Translations under genes and position numbers: made by a program
Notes under the pieces: generated by a model
Told to the model about the DNA's origin: nothing
Database searches by the model: none
The model's input: only the letters and a program-made list of their open reading frames with translations
DNA from: Rhodococcus opacus B4
GTDB taxonomy: Bacteria; Actinomycetota; Actinomycetes; Mycobacteriales; Mycobacteriaceae
Assembly: GCF_000010805.1 (NCBI RefSeq)
Contig: NC_012522.1
Span: forward strand, 4,960,001-5,024,000
Direction: 5' to 3'
DNA: 64,000 nucleotides
In this document: positions 26,873 to 35,178 of the stretch, in pieces
Layout of the letters: each line of letters opens with the position of its first letter
Position numbering within the stretch: the first letter of the stretch is position 1

Positions 26873-26932
26873 AGGGATGTCCTTCTGAGATGACGAGCTG
26901 CGATGTGGATGATTCGGAGTGATCCAGCGAGG

Positions 26933-28246
26933 TCAGGCATCGACACCCTGCTTGTCGAACGGGACGAAAGATGTCCCCTCGGTGGGGAGCTGTTCTCCGG
27001 TGATGCGCCTGTTCCATTCCCGCCACCACGACCGCATCTGCAGTTCGTCGTTGGCGGCCGGGACCGGCTTGCCCATTCCCTTCGACACGTCGGACCAGCC
27101 GACCTCGCCGCGTGCGCCGAACCCCTTCTGCGCCTGCTCGAGCGCCTCGACGTCGTCCGGGGTTGCGAGCCCCGCCGGCCCCCAGAACGTGAGCGCATTG
27201 TCGATGCGATATTTGACGAACTCCTCGTCGACACCCTTGGGGATGATCTGCCAGCCGGTGACGAGGGTTTCCGAAGCGCTGACCGGATAGAACGTGCGCA
27301 GCGTCAACCCGAAACTGAGGTCGATCAGAATGAGACTGGGAAAGAACACCGAGTTTCGTGCGAGGCCGAACATCGCGTTGGCGTAGTTCTCACCGAAGGC
27401 CTGCTCTGCCTGTGCTCGCAGGCCGGCGAGGGTCTGCTTGACACTGTCGGTTGCCAGCGGGAGCCCGTTGGCCGGATACATCAGTGTGGCATGCCCGTTC
27501 GGGAACTCGGTGCCCATACCGGCCGGCGCGATACCGTTGACGGTGTCCTTACCGAGCATCGGGGGTGTGGCGCCGAGCTCCATCATCATCTCGAAATGGG
27601 TGTGGTGAACGGACTTGGCGTGGTATCCGTCGATGCTGTTCTCCACGAGGAGCTTCCAGTTGGCCTTCAGCGAATACTTGTGCGTTCCCTCCAGGATGGC
27701 GACGCCCTCGGGGGACTGATCGGCTGCCAGATCGATGAAGTAGCGGGCTTCACCGAGGAACGTCAGCAGATCCGGTGCGTCGGGATCGAAGTTCACGAAG
27801 TAGAGCCCGCGGTAGGAGTCCACCTGTGCCGGGGACTGCAAACCCTTGTACACGGCCGCCGGCTCGCTCTTATAGTCCTCGTTGCCGGGCACGTTCACGA
27901 GTTCGCCCGAATTCCGGTACGCCCAGCCGTGGTAGAAGCAGGTGAAGATCTTGGCGTTGCCGGAGCTGTGCCGGCAGACGGACGACCCGCGGTGCAGACA
28001 GGTGTTGAGCAGCACCCGCACGTCACCGTGGCGGTCGCGGTTGAAGATCACCGGCCGGCCGCCGACGTCCCGGGTCTGGAAGTCGTTCTTGCCGGGAATC
28101 TCGGACTCGTGTCCGACGTAGAGCCAGGTCTTTCCGAAGATTTCCTTACGCTCGCGCTGCAACACGTCTTCGGAGGTGAAGGCTTCACGGTTGACCCGGA
28201 AGAGGTTGTTCTCGCGGTCGTCGATGATGAATTGCTCTGCGGTCAT
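26933..28246 (-). CDS. Aromatic-ring-hydroxylating dioxygenase, alpha subunit
   Basis: 437 residues from ATG at 28246. Rieske centre ligands Cys83-X-His85 and Cys103-X2-His106 (NTCLHRG, CFYHGWAY); mononuclear iron site in VENSIDGYHAKSVHHTHF (His209, His214), with an acidic ligand further on. Adds O2 to an aromatic ring to give a cis-diol. The opening (IDDRENNLFRVNREAF) resembles p-cumate 2,3-dioxygenase large subunits, which is my preferred match given the decarboxylase, hydrolase and extradiol dioxygenase nearby. Overlaps the preceding small gene by ATGA. Confidence 0.9.
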   Translation of the reverse strand: MTAEQFIIDDRENNLFRVNREAFTSEDVLQRERKEIFGKTWLYVGHESEIPGKNDFQTRDVGGRPVIFNRDRHGDVRVLLNTCLHRGSSVCRHSSGNAKIFTCFYHGWAYRNSGELVNVPGNEDYKSEPAAVYKGLQSPAQVDSYRGLYFVNFDPDAPDLLTFLGEARYFIDLAADQSPEGVAILEGTHKYSLKANWKLLVENSIDGYHAKSVHHTHFEMMMELGATPPMLGKDTVNGIAPAGMGTEFPNGHATLMYPANGLPLATDSVKQTLAGLRAQAEQAFGENYANAMFGLARNSVFFPSLILIDLSFGLTLRTFYPVSASETLVTGWQIIPKGVDEEFVKYRIDNALTFWGPAGLATPDDVEALEQAQKGFGARGEVGWSDVSKGMGKPVPAANDELQMRSWWREWNRRITGEQLPTEGTSFVPFDKQGVDA

Positions 28247-28530
28247 GAGGATGATCCATTCTGATGAGGTGTCGGGTTGGCGGCGGCGAGGTCTCGGAAG
28301 AGCCAACTGTCGGGATCGGAGCCGGTGGCAGGAACGACCAGAACGGCGGTGGGACCGATTGCCATCCAGTTTCTTCCGTCGTCGTCGGGTTCGGCGGGCA
28401 GGATCTCGACGGTCGTGAAGACCTCGTTGCTCAGGTCGTGGGTCCCGATGATCACGTTGACCTTGCAGCCCTCGGTCTCGATGTGAAGGATCTTGTCCGG
28501 GCCGCCTTTGAAATGCTGGATCTGACGCAT
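28243..28530 (-). CDS. Small conserved protein of dioxygenase operon
   Basis: 95 residues, acidic, no membrane segment. I do not recognise the family. It begins RQIQHFKGGPDKILHIETEG and has a mostly beta pattern up to residue 75. It lies 11 bp after the ferredoxin reductase gene and its stop overlaps the alpha subunit start (ATGA), so it is co-translated with the dioxygenase; assembly or regulation of the oxygenase is a guess. Confidence 0.65.
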   Translation of the reverse strand: MRQIQHFKGGPDKILHIETEGCKVNVIIGTHDLSNEVFTTVEILPAEPDDDGRNWMAIGPTAVLVVPATGSDPDSWLFRDLAAANPTPHQNGSSS

Positions 28531-28541
28531 GATTGCCTTCC

Positions 28542-29738
28542 TTATCGGGCGGGAGTCTGTTGGCCGACGAGGTCTTCGAGACTCCCGCCGCGACGGTGGT
28601 TCTTGCGAAACGCCGCGACGACTCGGGTGTCGTTCACGCTGACCTGGGCGATCGGCCTGCTATCGGCGTCGGTGTAGACGGCACGGAAGCGGCCCTCCGA
28701 CATCGATCCCTCACGGTGGGCGAGTGCGCCGAGCGACGGCATCCCGACGATCTGGATCCGGGAGCCGTACTGGTCGGACCATACGTACGGAAGCTGCGCG
28801 GTAGGGGGCTCGGCACCGGTGACGATCGCGGCGACGGCGTCGGCCTGCTCGCCGGCACTGGTCCAGTGCTCGATCCGCGCAGTGACACCCAACAGCGGAT
28901 ACCGACGCAGCGCGAGGTCGCCTATGGCGAAGATCGACGGGAAGCCTTCGACCTCGAAGCGGTCGGTGCACTGCACCCCGCCGTCGAGGGGAAGCCCACT
29001 TCCCTCGAGCCACCGCGTATTCGGTACTGCGCCGACGCCGACGACGACGAGGTCGGCGGGTACTTCAGATCCGTCGGCTAGGGCGACCCCTTCGACCCGC
29101 TCGCTGCCGAGGAAACGCTCGACCCGCGCTCCGGTGACGAGCCGCGCCCCGCCCAGGGTGTGGATCGAGGAGATCTCGTGGCCGACCTCGTCGCCGAAGA
29201 TGTGACTCATCGGGACGTCGAGTGCCTCGATCAGGGTGACGTCGAGTCCACGCGCTCGTGCCGCGGAGGTGAATTCGGCGCCGATGAATCCGGCTCCCAC
29301 CACGGCCACACGGGGCCCGGCGGCGAGAGCCTCTCGTAGGGCCGTCGCGTCGTCGAGCGTGCGCAGCGTGTGAAACCCGGCGGGAGCGGCGGGAATCGGC
29401 AGGGTGCGTGCGTGGGCGCCGGTAGCGATCACCAACTGCTCGTACGACAACTCCTCGCCGGTCTGGGTGAACACTACCCGCCGTGCCGGGTCCAGGCCGG
29501 TGGCGCGCACGCCCAACCGGACGTCGAGGTCGAACTCTTCTGCGAGTTCGGGGGTGAGGAGTCGCGGGACGTCCGGAACATCTCCCTCGGCCAGAAGATC
29601 CTTGGACAGCGGGGGCTTGTCGTACGGCCAATGCTCCTCGCTCTCCAGGAGCACGATGCGCCCGGCGAAACCGCGTTGCCGCAGAGCGATTGCTGTTCTG
29701 GTGCCTGCAACCGAGGCGCCGACGATCAGGAAGGACAT
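28542..29738 (-). CDS. Ferredoxin reductase of dioxygenase system
   Basis: 398 residues. FAD motif VGASVAGTRTAIALRQRGF at the N-terminus, ATGAHAR, NAD motif VAVVGAGFIGAEF (about residue 145) and FAIGDLALRRYPL near 270: a BphA4/CamA-type reductase. Passes electrons from NADH to the Rieske ferredoxin. First gene of the minus-strand dioxygenase operon (reductase, small protein, alpha, beta, ferredoxin, SDR). A 17-bp palindrome lies 40 bp upstream. Confidence 0.88.
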   Translation of the reverse strand: MSFLIVGASVAGTRTAIALRQRGFAGRIVLLESEEHWPYDKPPLSKDLLAEGDVPDVPRLLTPELAEEFDLDVRLGVRATGLDPARRVVFTQTGEELSYEQLVIATGAHARTLPIPAAPAGFHTLRTLDDATALREALAAGPRVAVVGAGFIGAEFTSAARARGLDVTLIEALDVPMSHIFGDEVGHEISSIHTLGGARLVTGARVERFLGSERVEGVALADGSEVPADLVVVGVGAVPNTRWLEGSGLPLDGGVQCTDRFEVEGFPSIFAIGDLALRRYPLLGVTARIEHWTSAGEQADAVAAIVTGAEPPTAQLPYVWSDQYGSRIQIVGMPSLGALAHREGSMSEGRFRAVYTDADSRPIAQVSVNDTRVVAAFRKNHRRGGSLEDLVGQQTPAR

Positions 29739-29778
29739 AGTCGAAACGTAGCGACGTCGCTCGTCCAGGTGGTGCGTA

Positions 29779-29795
29779 GTTCCGGCCGCTGGAAC
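29779..29795. promoter_or_regulatory. Predicted IclR operator, site 1
   Basis: GTTCCGGCCGCTGGAAC, 40 bp upstream of the ferredoxin reductase start. The same GTTCCGG-N3-CTGGAAC occurs at 33045-33061 and 33982-33998 around the IclR gene. Confidence 0.7.
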
Positions 29796-29810
29796 ACCTC
29801 AGAGTGCAGA

Positions 29811-30850
29811 TCAGCCCGGATGCCTCCGCCGCACGATGCACAGAACGGCCGCTCCTCCAGCGTTGGTTGCGACAGCCGCCGCGGCCACACACAGCAATGT
29901 CGCGGCCGTGCCGATCGCGAAGGAACTGTGCAGCCAAGCGATCGCGGTCGGTAATCCGAACCCCAGGTAGCCGAGGCAGTAGACCCGCCCGGTCATGGTC
30001 CCCAACCGGCCGGGCGGAGCCAATCGCTCACAGTCGCGCAGGCAACCGACCAACGTCAACCCGTAGCCGATCCCCAGCACTGATGCGGCGACCACGGCCA
30101 GCCAGAGCGCCTCGGTTGCGGCCGCGCCGGCGGCCGCGAGCGTGCCGGTTACAACGAGTGCCACTCCTGTCGCCCGCGCCGGACCCGTTCGCCGTTCGGC
30201 GGTCCCGACCAGCCGCTGCGCGAGGAAGCCCAAACCCAGACTGAGGAGACACAGCAGTCCGGAGAAAGCAGTGGCGAAGCCGTCCAGTTGGGGCGCGACG
30301 ATGGGCGGGAGGACCGCGTAGGCGATGCCCAGGGCGCCGAAGATCCAGGGTGCCGCGGGGATGACCACGAGCCGGAAGGCGCGGGGAAGCGGTGTTCGAT
30401 TACCCGTCAACGGTTCTGGCCGCGATCGAGCGCCAGCCCGCCGACCACCATCCCGATGCCCAGTGCCACGCCGGTCGACATTCGCCCGGTGAACATCAGA
30501 ACGGGGTTGTGCGACCCGGCCGCGACCAGGATCGAACCCAGCGCGCTGAGAGGTACGGCGAGAACGAGGGGACCGCGGGTGCCCCAGCGGGCTGCCATCC
30601 GATGCGCGAGCAGGAGCGAGGGGATCAGGCCGACCACATACGCGAACAGCAGCGTGTTCACGGCGAGTTCGCTGTACCCGCGTTCCGCCCGGTACATGGT
30701 CAGCAGTGGCGTGAATTGATTTCCGCCCCACGCGACCACGAACATTGCCGCGCAGACTGAAAGCCAGTCCCGGTCGCGATGACCGGCGCGCGGTGACGGT
30801 GCCGGAGCCGCTGAAGAGAGTCCGGGCGGGGCGGTCTGGGGTCGAGCCAT
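29811..30850 (-). pseudogene. Deleted and frameshifted MFS transporter
   Basis: From ATG 30850 (AAGGAAG site) an MFS N-terminal half is read: about four membrane segments ending FTGRMSTGVALGIGMVVGG, then an immediate stop at 30407. The C-terminal half (AFRLVVIPAAPWIFGALGIA to the stop at 29811, about six segments) continues in another frame. The roughly 60-90 residues that normally hold segments 5-6 and the central loop are missing at the junction near 30405-30435, so this is a deletion plus frameshift, not a sequencing slip. It would have been the uptake gene of the dioxygenase cluster. Confidence 0.75.
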
Positions 30851-30889
30851 CGGACACTTCCTTGGTACGCGGAGGCGGAAACGACCGAT

Positions 30890-30923
30890 GGCCGACTCCG
30901 GATCCTGAGATCCGGAGTCGGCC
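30890..30923. terminator. Terminator after hydrolase gene
   Basis: Perfect 15-bp arms (30890-30904 GGCCGACTCCGGATC and 30909-30923) with a CTGA loop. Lies just downstream of the minus-strand hydrolase stop and separates the decarboxylase-hydrolase unit from the MFS pseudogene. Confidence 0.75.
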
Positions 30924-30937
30924 TTTCGGTGGGACGG

Positions 30938-31921
30938 TCAGGCAGAGACCAGGGAACGGCTGATCAACGGCAGTTCGGGGCGGCGATCGGAGACGCCGGC
31001 GGCATCGGCGAGGTCGCCCGAGACCTTGCCGTCCCGGAAGAATTCCAGGAAGACCGGGTTGAACAGGTCGGGGCGGTCGGTCTGACCCTGGTGGCCGCAC
31101 TCGTCGGGATAGAAGAACTGGACATTGGGCAGGTGGTCTTCCTGCACATACCCCCACTCGACCGGAGTGAGGATGTCCTGGCGGCCGTACAGGTAGAGCC
31201 CCGGAGTGCTCAACCGGTCCAGACGCCCCTTGGTGACCAGACGGGCGGCGCGATTCTCGTCCGTCCAGTCGGTGATCCGGCGATACTGCAGGAGAGTGGG
31301 CCAGAACTTCGCGTGCGCGTCCATCCGGTCCCTCGCCGAGAGGTAACGCATGTCGATCAGATCCTCACTGATCGCCTCGCCGCGGTGGATGATCGCCTCC
31401 ATCATCGTGCGCATTCCGTCGCGGGTGCCGTCGTACGCCGTGAGACGGAACTCGCCCGCCGGTGGGGTCAGGTGTTCCGGAACCACGTCGCCGACGTCTC
31501 CCGCGATCAGGATGAAACTCTTGACCTTGTCCGGGTGTGCGACGGTGTAGTTGACCGTGTTCATGCAACCCATGGAATTTCCCGCGAGGTGGAACTCGTC
31601 AAGGCACAGCGCGGTGGCGAACTGGTCGATGAAGTCGACGAAGGACTCCATGCCGTCCGGCCAGTACTCTTCCCGCGTGTCCGACAGGCCGAAGCCCGGC
31701 ATGTCGGGGCAGTAGACGCGAAAACCGTTCTCGCCGAGGTAAGGAGCCATGAAGCGCCATCCCGCGAGTCCCGATGACCCGGGTAGGCCGCCGTGGAGCA
31801 GGATCACGGCGGGGCCGGACGTGCCGGCGGTCATGTAATGCGCGCGAGCGCCGTTCGCCAGTCGGACCCACCGGCTGGCGAGCCCGGGAACGTCGACGAG
31901 GTTTTCATCAGTGAGTGCCAT
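30938..31921 (-). CDS. Alpha/beta hydrolase, meta-cleavage product hydrolase type
   Basis: 327 residues. Catalytic triad visible: Ser116 in GNSMG, Asp249 in YGRQD, His277 in CGHQGQ; oxyanion motif LLHGGLPGSSG. Fits the BphD/CmtE-like C-C hydrolases that split the ring-fission product into a dienoate and a carboxylic acid. Overlaps the decarboxylase gene by 14 bp, minus strand, so both are made together. Confidence 0.8.
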   Translation of the reverse strand: MALTDENLVDVPGLASRWVRLANGARAHYMTAGTSGPAVILLHGGLPGSSGLAGWRFMAPYLGENGFRVYCPDMPGFGLSDTREEYWPDGMESFVDFIDQFATALCLDEFHLAGNSMGCMNTVNYTVAHPDKVKSFILIAGDVGDVVPEHLTPPAGEFRLTAYDGTRDGMRTMMEAIIHRGEAISEDLIDMRYLSARDRMDAHAKFWPTLLQYRRITDWTDENRAARLVTKGRLDRLSTPGLYLYGRQDILTPVEWGYVQEDHLPNVQFFYPDECGHQGQTDRPDLFNPVFLEFFRDGKVSGDLADAAGVSDRRPELPLISRSLVSA

Positions 31922-32993
31922 AGTGATCTTCCTTTATCCGTGAGAAGTGATCGGTGACGAGCGCGCCCGACGACAGTCCGAGGAATTCGAGTGCGTTGTC
32001 GCGCAGGATTCTCGGCACCGTTCCGGGCGGCAGATCCTTTGCCGCAGAGTCCAAGTCCGCCAGTCCATCTTCGGGTTGACCCGGGATGAACGGGTGATCG
32101 CTACCGAGCAGCACCCTGTTGGGGCCGAAGCGGTGCACCAATGCCGGCAGGTGCGCCGCATCGAACACCAGGGTGTCTGCATACAGCCGCGATATGAGGT
32201 GGTCCAGCTCCTCCGCGAGGTGGGTGGCGGCAATCTGTGCGCCGAGGCGCAGTCTCGGATACGCCCAGGGGAACGTGCCGCACCCGTGGACCATCGCGAT
32301 GCGCAGTCCCCGATGACGGTCCAGAACCCCGCCGAAGACAAGCGCTGTGGCCGCCAACGCAGTGTCGGAAGGCATCCCCAGCCCGAAGTCGTAGGTGAAT
32401 CCGGAACGGCGCACCGCGCCGCCGCCGCCATCGACGGGATGGACCAGTACCGCGAGCCCGAGGCTGTCGACGGCGTCGAAGAAGTACGCCAGCGCCGGGT
32501 CGTCCAACTCCATTCCATTGATTCGCGTGCCGATCTCGACGCCGCGAAGACCCAAAACTTCGGAAAGGTAACGTAGTTCGGCCAGACAGTCGGAAGGTGA
32601 CCCGATGGGGACGGTTCCGATTCCGACGAGTCGGCCATTACTTTCTGCCACCGCGCCGGCGACGGACTCGTTGATCCACCGGCAGTACGCGGCGAACGGT
32701 GCGGCCGGGGCACCGTACTCCAGTGTGATCGGAACGGGAGAGATCGCCTGCACCCCGATACCGGCACGATCCATGTCCTCCAGACGCGCCCGTACGTCCC
32801 AGAGTGGGCGCCGGACGACGCGGAAGTTGTCGGACCCGCGAACCAGCCTTCCCTCTGCCGGAGAGTCGACCACCAATCGAGGTGCTCGCGAAAAGCCCGC
32901 GATGACCTTGGCAGGAGGAGCGCCCAGGGGGAAGTAGTGCGCATGCACATCGATGGTGCCGGGTGGAACCACGAGGTCTCCTTTCGCGCGCAA
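31908..32993 (-). CDS. Amidohydrolase-family decarboxylase (ACMSD/CmtD type)
   Basis: 361 residues. Metal ligands of the ACMSD branch: His17-X-His19 (IDVHAHYF), a His in AVLVHPVDG, His in AMVHGCGTFPWAYPRLR and Asp in LLGSDHPFIPG. Such enzymes decarboxylate carboxylated ring-cleavage products. In p-cumate-type pathways a decarboxylase (CmtD) acts between the extradiol dioxygenase and the hydrolase, matching its place next to the hydrolase here. A predicted IclR operator lies 52 bp upstream. Confidence 0.8.
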   Translation of the reverse strand: MRAKGDLVVPPGTIDVHAHYFPLGAPPAKVIAGFSRAPRLVVDSPAEGRLVRGSDNFRVVRRPLWDVRARLEDMDRAGIGVQAISPVPITLEYGAPAAPFAAYCRWINESVAGAVAESNGRLVGIGTVPIGSPSDCLAELRYLSEVLGLRGVEIGTRINGMELDDPALAYFFDAVDSLGLAVLVHPVDGGGGAVRRSGFTYDFGLGMPSDTALAATALVFGGVLDRHRGLRIAMVHGCGTFPWAYPRLRLGAQIAATHLAEELDHLISRLYADTLVFDAAHLPALVHRFGPNRVLLGSDHPFIPGQPEDGLADLDSAAKDLPPGTVPRILRDNALEFLGLSSGALVTDHFSRIKEDHYGTH

Positions 32994-33044
32994 CCTGTTG
33001 TTCGAGGGAACGTTAGGTGGTCACCCGAGACGGCGACCGCTGTT

Positions 33045-33061
33045 GTTCCGGGGGCTGGAAC
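33045..33061. promoter_or_regulatory. Predicted IclR operator, site 2
   Basis: GTTCCGGGGGCTGGAAC in the divergent region between the decarboxylase gene (52 bp) and the IclR gene (99 bp). Confidence 0.7.
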
Positions 33062-33159
33062 CGGGCAGTGAAACCCGTACCCTGAATGCCGGCACGTTGT
33101 GACCGCCGTTACAGTGGGTTTCCCCGTGGGTCGGCGGAGCGGAGAGTGCGGAGGCCCGG

Positions 33160-33975
33160 ATGGTGCACATGGCAGAAGACAAGCAAGACGTCGGTGGCGC
33201 GGAGAGCACGCCTCCCTCCATCCTGGCGAAAGCCTTCTTGGTCATCGGAGCGTTCAACGAGCGTGATCGGGTGCTGACACTGACTCAGATCAGCAGGAAG
33301 ACGGGCCTGCCCAAGTCGACGGTCCACCGATTGCTGCAGCGGCTGGGTGAGCTGGACGTGATCGAGGAACACGGTGCGGGGTACAGGCTCGGCATCCGGC
33401 TTCTGCAGTTGGTTTCTTCCATGCCGGTGGACGGAATGCGTGAGGTGGCGTTGCCGCATCTTGCGCAGTTGCAGGCGTGGTCTAAGGAATCCGTGCACTT
33501 CGGGGTGCTCCGGGGCAACGAGGTCGTCGTGCTGCAGGCGCTGTTCGCGGTGGATCACGCGCGGCCTATCGGGGAGGTGGGCACCCGGATCCCCGCGCAC
33601 CTGTCCGCGATGGGCCGGGCGATGATGGCGCACCTGCGTGACGACGAACTCACCGACCTGCTGTCCGGCCCCCTCGTCGGAATCACGCCGAAGTCCATCA
33701 CGGATCCGGTCCGGATTCGCGAGGAGTTGAAGCAGGTGCGGGTGTCGGGAGTGGCGGTCCAGAAAGATGGTGTAGTCCTGGGCCTGGGCAACATAGCAGC
33801 GCCCGTCCTGATCAAGGGCCGGCCGATGGGCGCCGTTGCTGTTCAATTCGACTCGTCGAAGCAGGTTTCGGAGTCGGTGATCAACGCCGTCAAACTGACC
33901 GCCCACCGCATCAGCCGTGACACCGCCCAGATGCTCGCCCAGGGCAGGGACGATCTTTTTCCGTTCGACGACTGA
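33160..33975 (+). CDS. IclR-family regulator of the dioxygenase cluster
   Basis: 271 residues from ATG 33160 (GGAGG five bases before; the ATG at 33169 is too far). Winged HTH with LTLTQISRKTGLPKSTVHRL (about residues 40-60), then the IclR ligand domain (AHLSAMGRAMMAHL). It stands in the centre of the cluster, divergent from the decarboxylase-hydrolase unit and upstream of the LigB dioxygenase gene. The palindrome GTTCCGG-N3-CTGGAAC lies on both sides of it and before the ferredoxin reductase, so this protein is the best candidate to bind it. Confidence 0.88.
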   Translation: MVHMAEDKQDVGGAESTPPSILAKAFLVIGAFNERDRVLTLTQISRKTGLPKSTVHRLLQRLGELDVIEEHGAGYRLGIRLLQLVSSMPVDGMREVALPHLAQLQAWSKESVHFGVLRGNEVVVLQALFAVDHARPIGEVGTRIPAHLSAMGRAMMAHLRDDELTDLLSGPLVGITPKSITDPVRIREELKQVRVSGVAVQKDGVVLGLGNIAAPVLIKGRPMGAVAVQFDSSKQVSESVINAVKLTAHRISRDTAQMLAQGRDDLFPFDD

Positions 33976-33981
33976 CGCCGC

Positions 33982-33998
33982 GTTCCGGGCACTGGAAC
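33982..33998. promoter_or_regulatory. Predicted IclR operator, site 3
   Basis: GTTCCGGGCACTGGAAC, just after the IclR stop and 93 bp before the LigB-type dioxygenase start. Confidence 0.7.
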
Positions 33999-34090
33999 TT
34001 GCTGTGCGTGGAGCACGGGCACGTCACACGATGGGGAGCGATACGCCCGGCGCGTGACGGCGCCGAGGCGCCCCTCAGAAAGGACGGCCA

Positions 34091-35152
34091 ATGGGAGACT
34101 TCCTCGCTCTCGGCATGACGCACTACCCGCTGTTGGCGGGAAACGACCAGCACATGGCAGGTCTGCTGCGATGGACCCTCACCGATCCGGATATCCCGGC
34201 GGAGGAGAAGGACCCGGCCCACTGGCCGGACCTGATGCGCCGCGAATGGTCCGACGACGGCGGAACGGCCGCCGCAGCAGCACATCGTGCTGAACTGGTG
34301 ACGAATCTGACCCGGGTTCGTGAGGCGGTCGACGAATTCGCCCCCGATGTCGTCGTGGTGTGGGGCGACGACCAGTACGAGAACTTCCGCGAGGAGGTGG
34401 TGCCGCCGTTCTGTGTGCTCGCCTACGGCGACCTCGAGGTACCCGCGTTCGAGGTGATGAACGAGAGGGGGAGTTCCAATTTCTGGGGCAAGCGGGACGA
34501 CTTCGAGATCGTGATGCACGGCGACGTGTCAGGAGCGAGGCAACTCACCGACGGCCTGATCGAGCGCGGATTCGACATGGCCTACTCGTACAAGAAGCGC
34601 GCCGGAGCGCATTTTCCGCACGCCATCCTCAACACGCAACTCTTCCTCGACTACGAGAACGCCGGCGCCGAGATGTCGTACCCGTTCATCCCGATGACCG
34701 TCAATTGCTATGGGCAGCACGCCATCGCGCGTAAGGGTGGATTGGCCAGATTCGCCGATATCGAGTCGGAGGTGCTCGATCCGGCGGGCCCGACGCCGGC
34801 GCGGTGTTTCCAAGTGGGTCGAGCAGTCGCGCAGCATTTCCGCGACCGCGACCTGAGGGTGGCGTTCGTGGCCTCCTCCAGCTGGTCCCACGCCTTCCTG
34901 GCAGACAAGCTGTGGCACATGCGTCCCGACACCGAGGCCGACATGCGCATCTACAAGGCCCTGCTCGAAGACGACTTCGCACTGATGCGCAACTACACCA
35001 GCGCAGAAGTCGTCGACGCCGGCCAGCACGAGATCCTGAACTGGTTCTGCATGCTCGGTGCGGTCGAGGAACTCGGCCTGCGCCGGGAATGGTCGGACCT
35101 CGTGGTGACCGACGTTTTCAACTCCAACAAGGCGTTTGCGTTGTTTCAATAG
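34091..35152 (+). CDS. Class III (LigB-type) extradiol dioxygenase
   Basis: 353 residues. LigB-superfamily features: GMTHYPLLAG with His11 as likely iron ligand, VVVWGDDQYENFREE, and SSWSHAFLADK. Non-haem Fe(II) ring-cleavage enzyme for a catechol or dihydroxybenzoate. Together with the dioxygenase, diol dehydrogenase, decarboxylase and hydrolase it completes a meta-cleavage pathway. AAAGGA site before the ATG; a predicted IclR operator is upstream. Type III enzymes also cleave non-catecholic rings, so the substrate is open. Confidence 0.8.
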   Translation: MGDFLALGMTHYPLLAGNDQHMAGLLRWTLTDPDIPAEEKDPAHWPDLMRREWSDDGGTAAAAAHRAELVTNLTRVREAVDEFAPDVVVVWGDDQYENFREEVVPPFCVLAYGDLEVPAFEVMNERGSSNFWGKRDDFEIVMHGDVSGARQLTDGLIERGFDMAYSYKKRAGAHFPHAILNTQLFLDYENAGAEMSYPFIPMTVNCYGQHAIARKGGLARFADIESEVLDPAGPTPARCFQVGRAVAQHFRDRDLRVAFVASSSWSHAFLADKLWHMRPDTEADMRIYKALLEDDFALMRNYTSAEVVDAGQHEILNWFCMLGAVEELGLRREWSDLVVTDVFNSNKAFALFQ

Positions 35153-35178
35153 GCGCACAGAACCGCCGGTTGCGGGGT

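Noticed and set aside
29811..30850. Reading the broken MFS gene as two separate proteins
   Set aside because: Neither half is a complete transporter, the second has no start with a ribosome site, and both align to one MFS protein with the middle missing.
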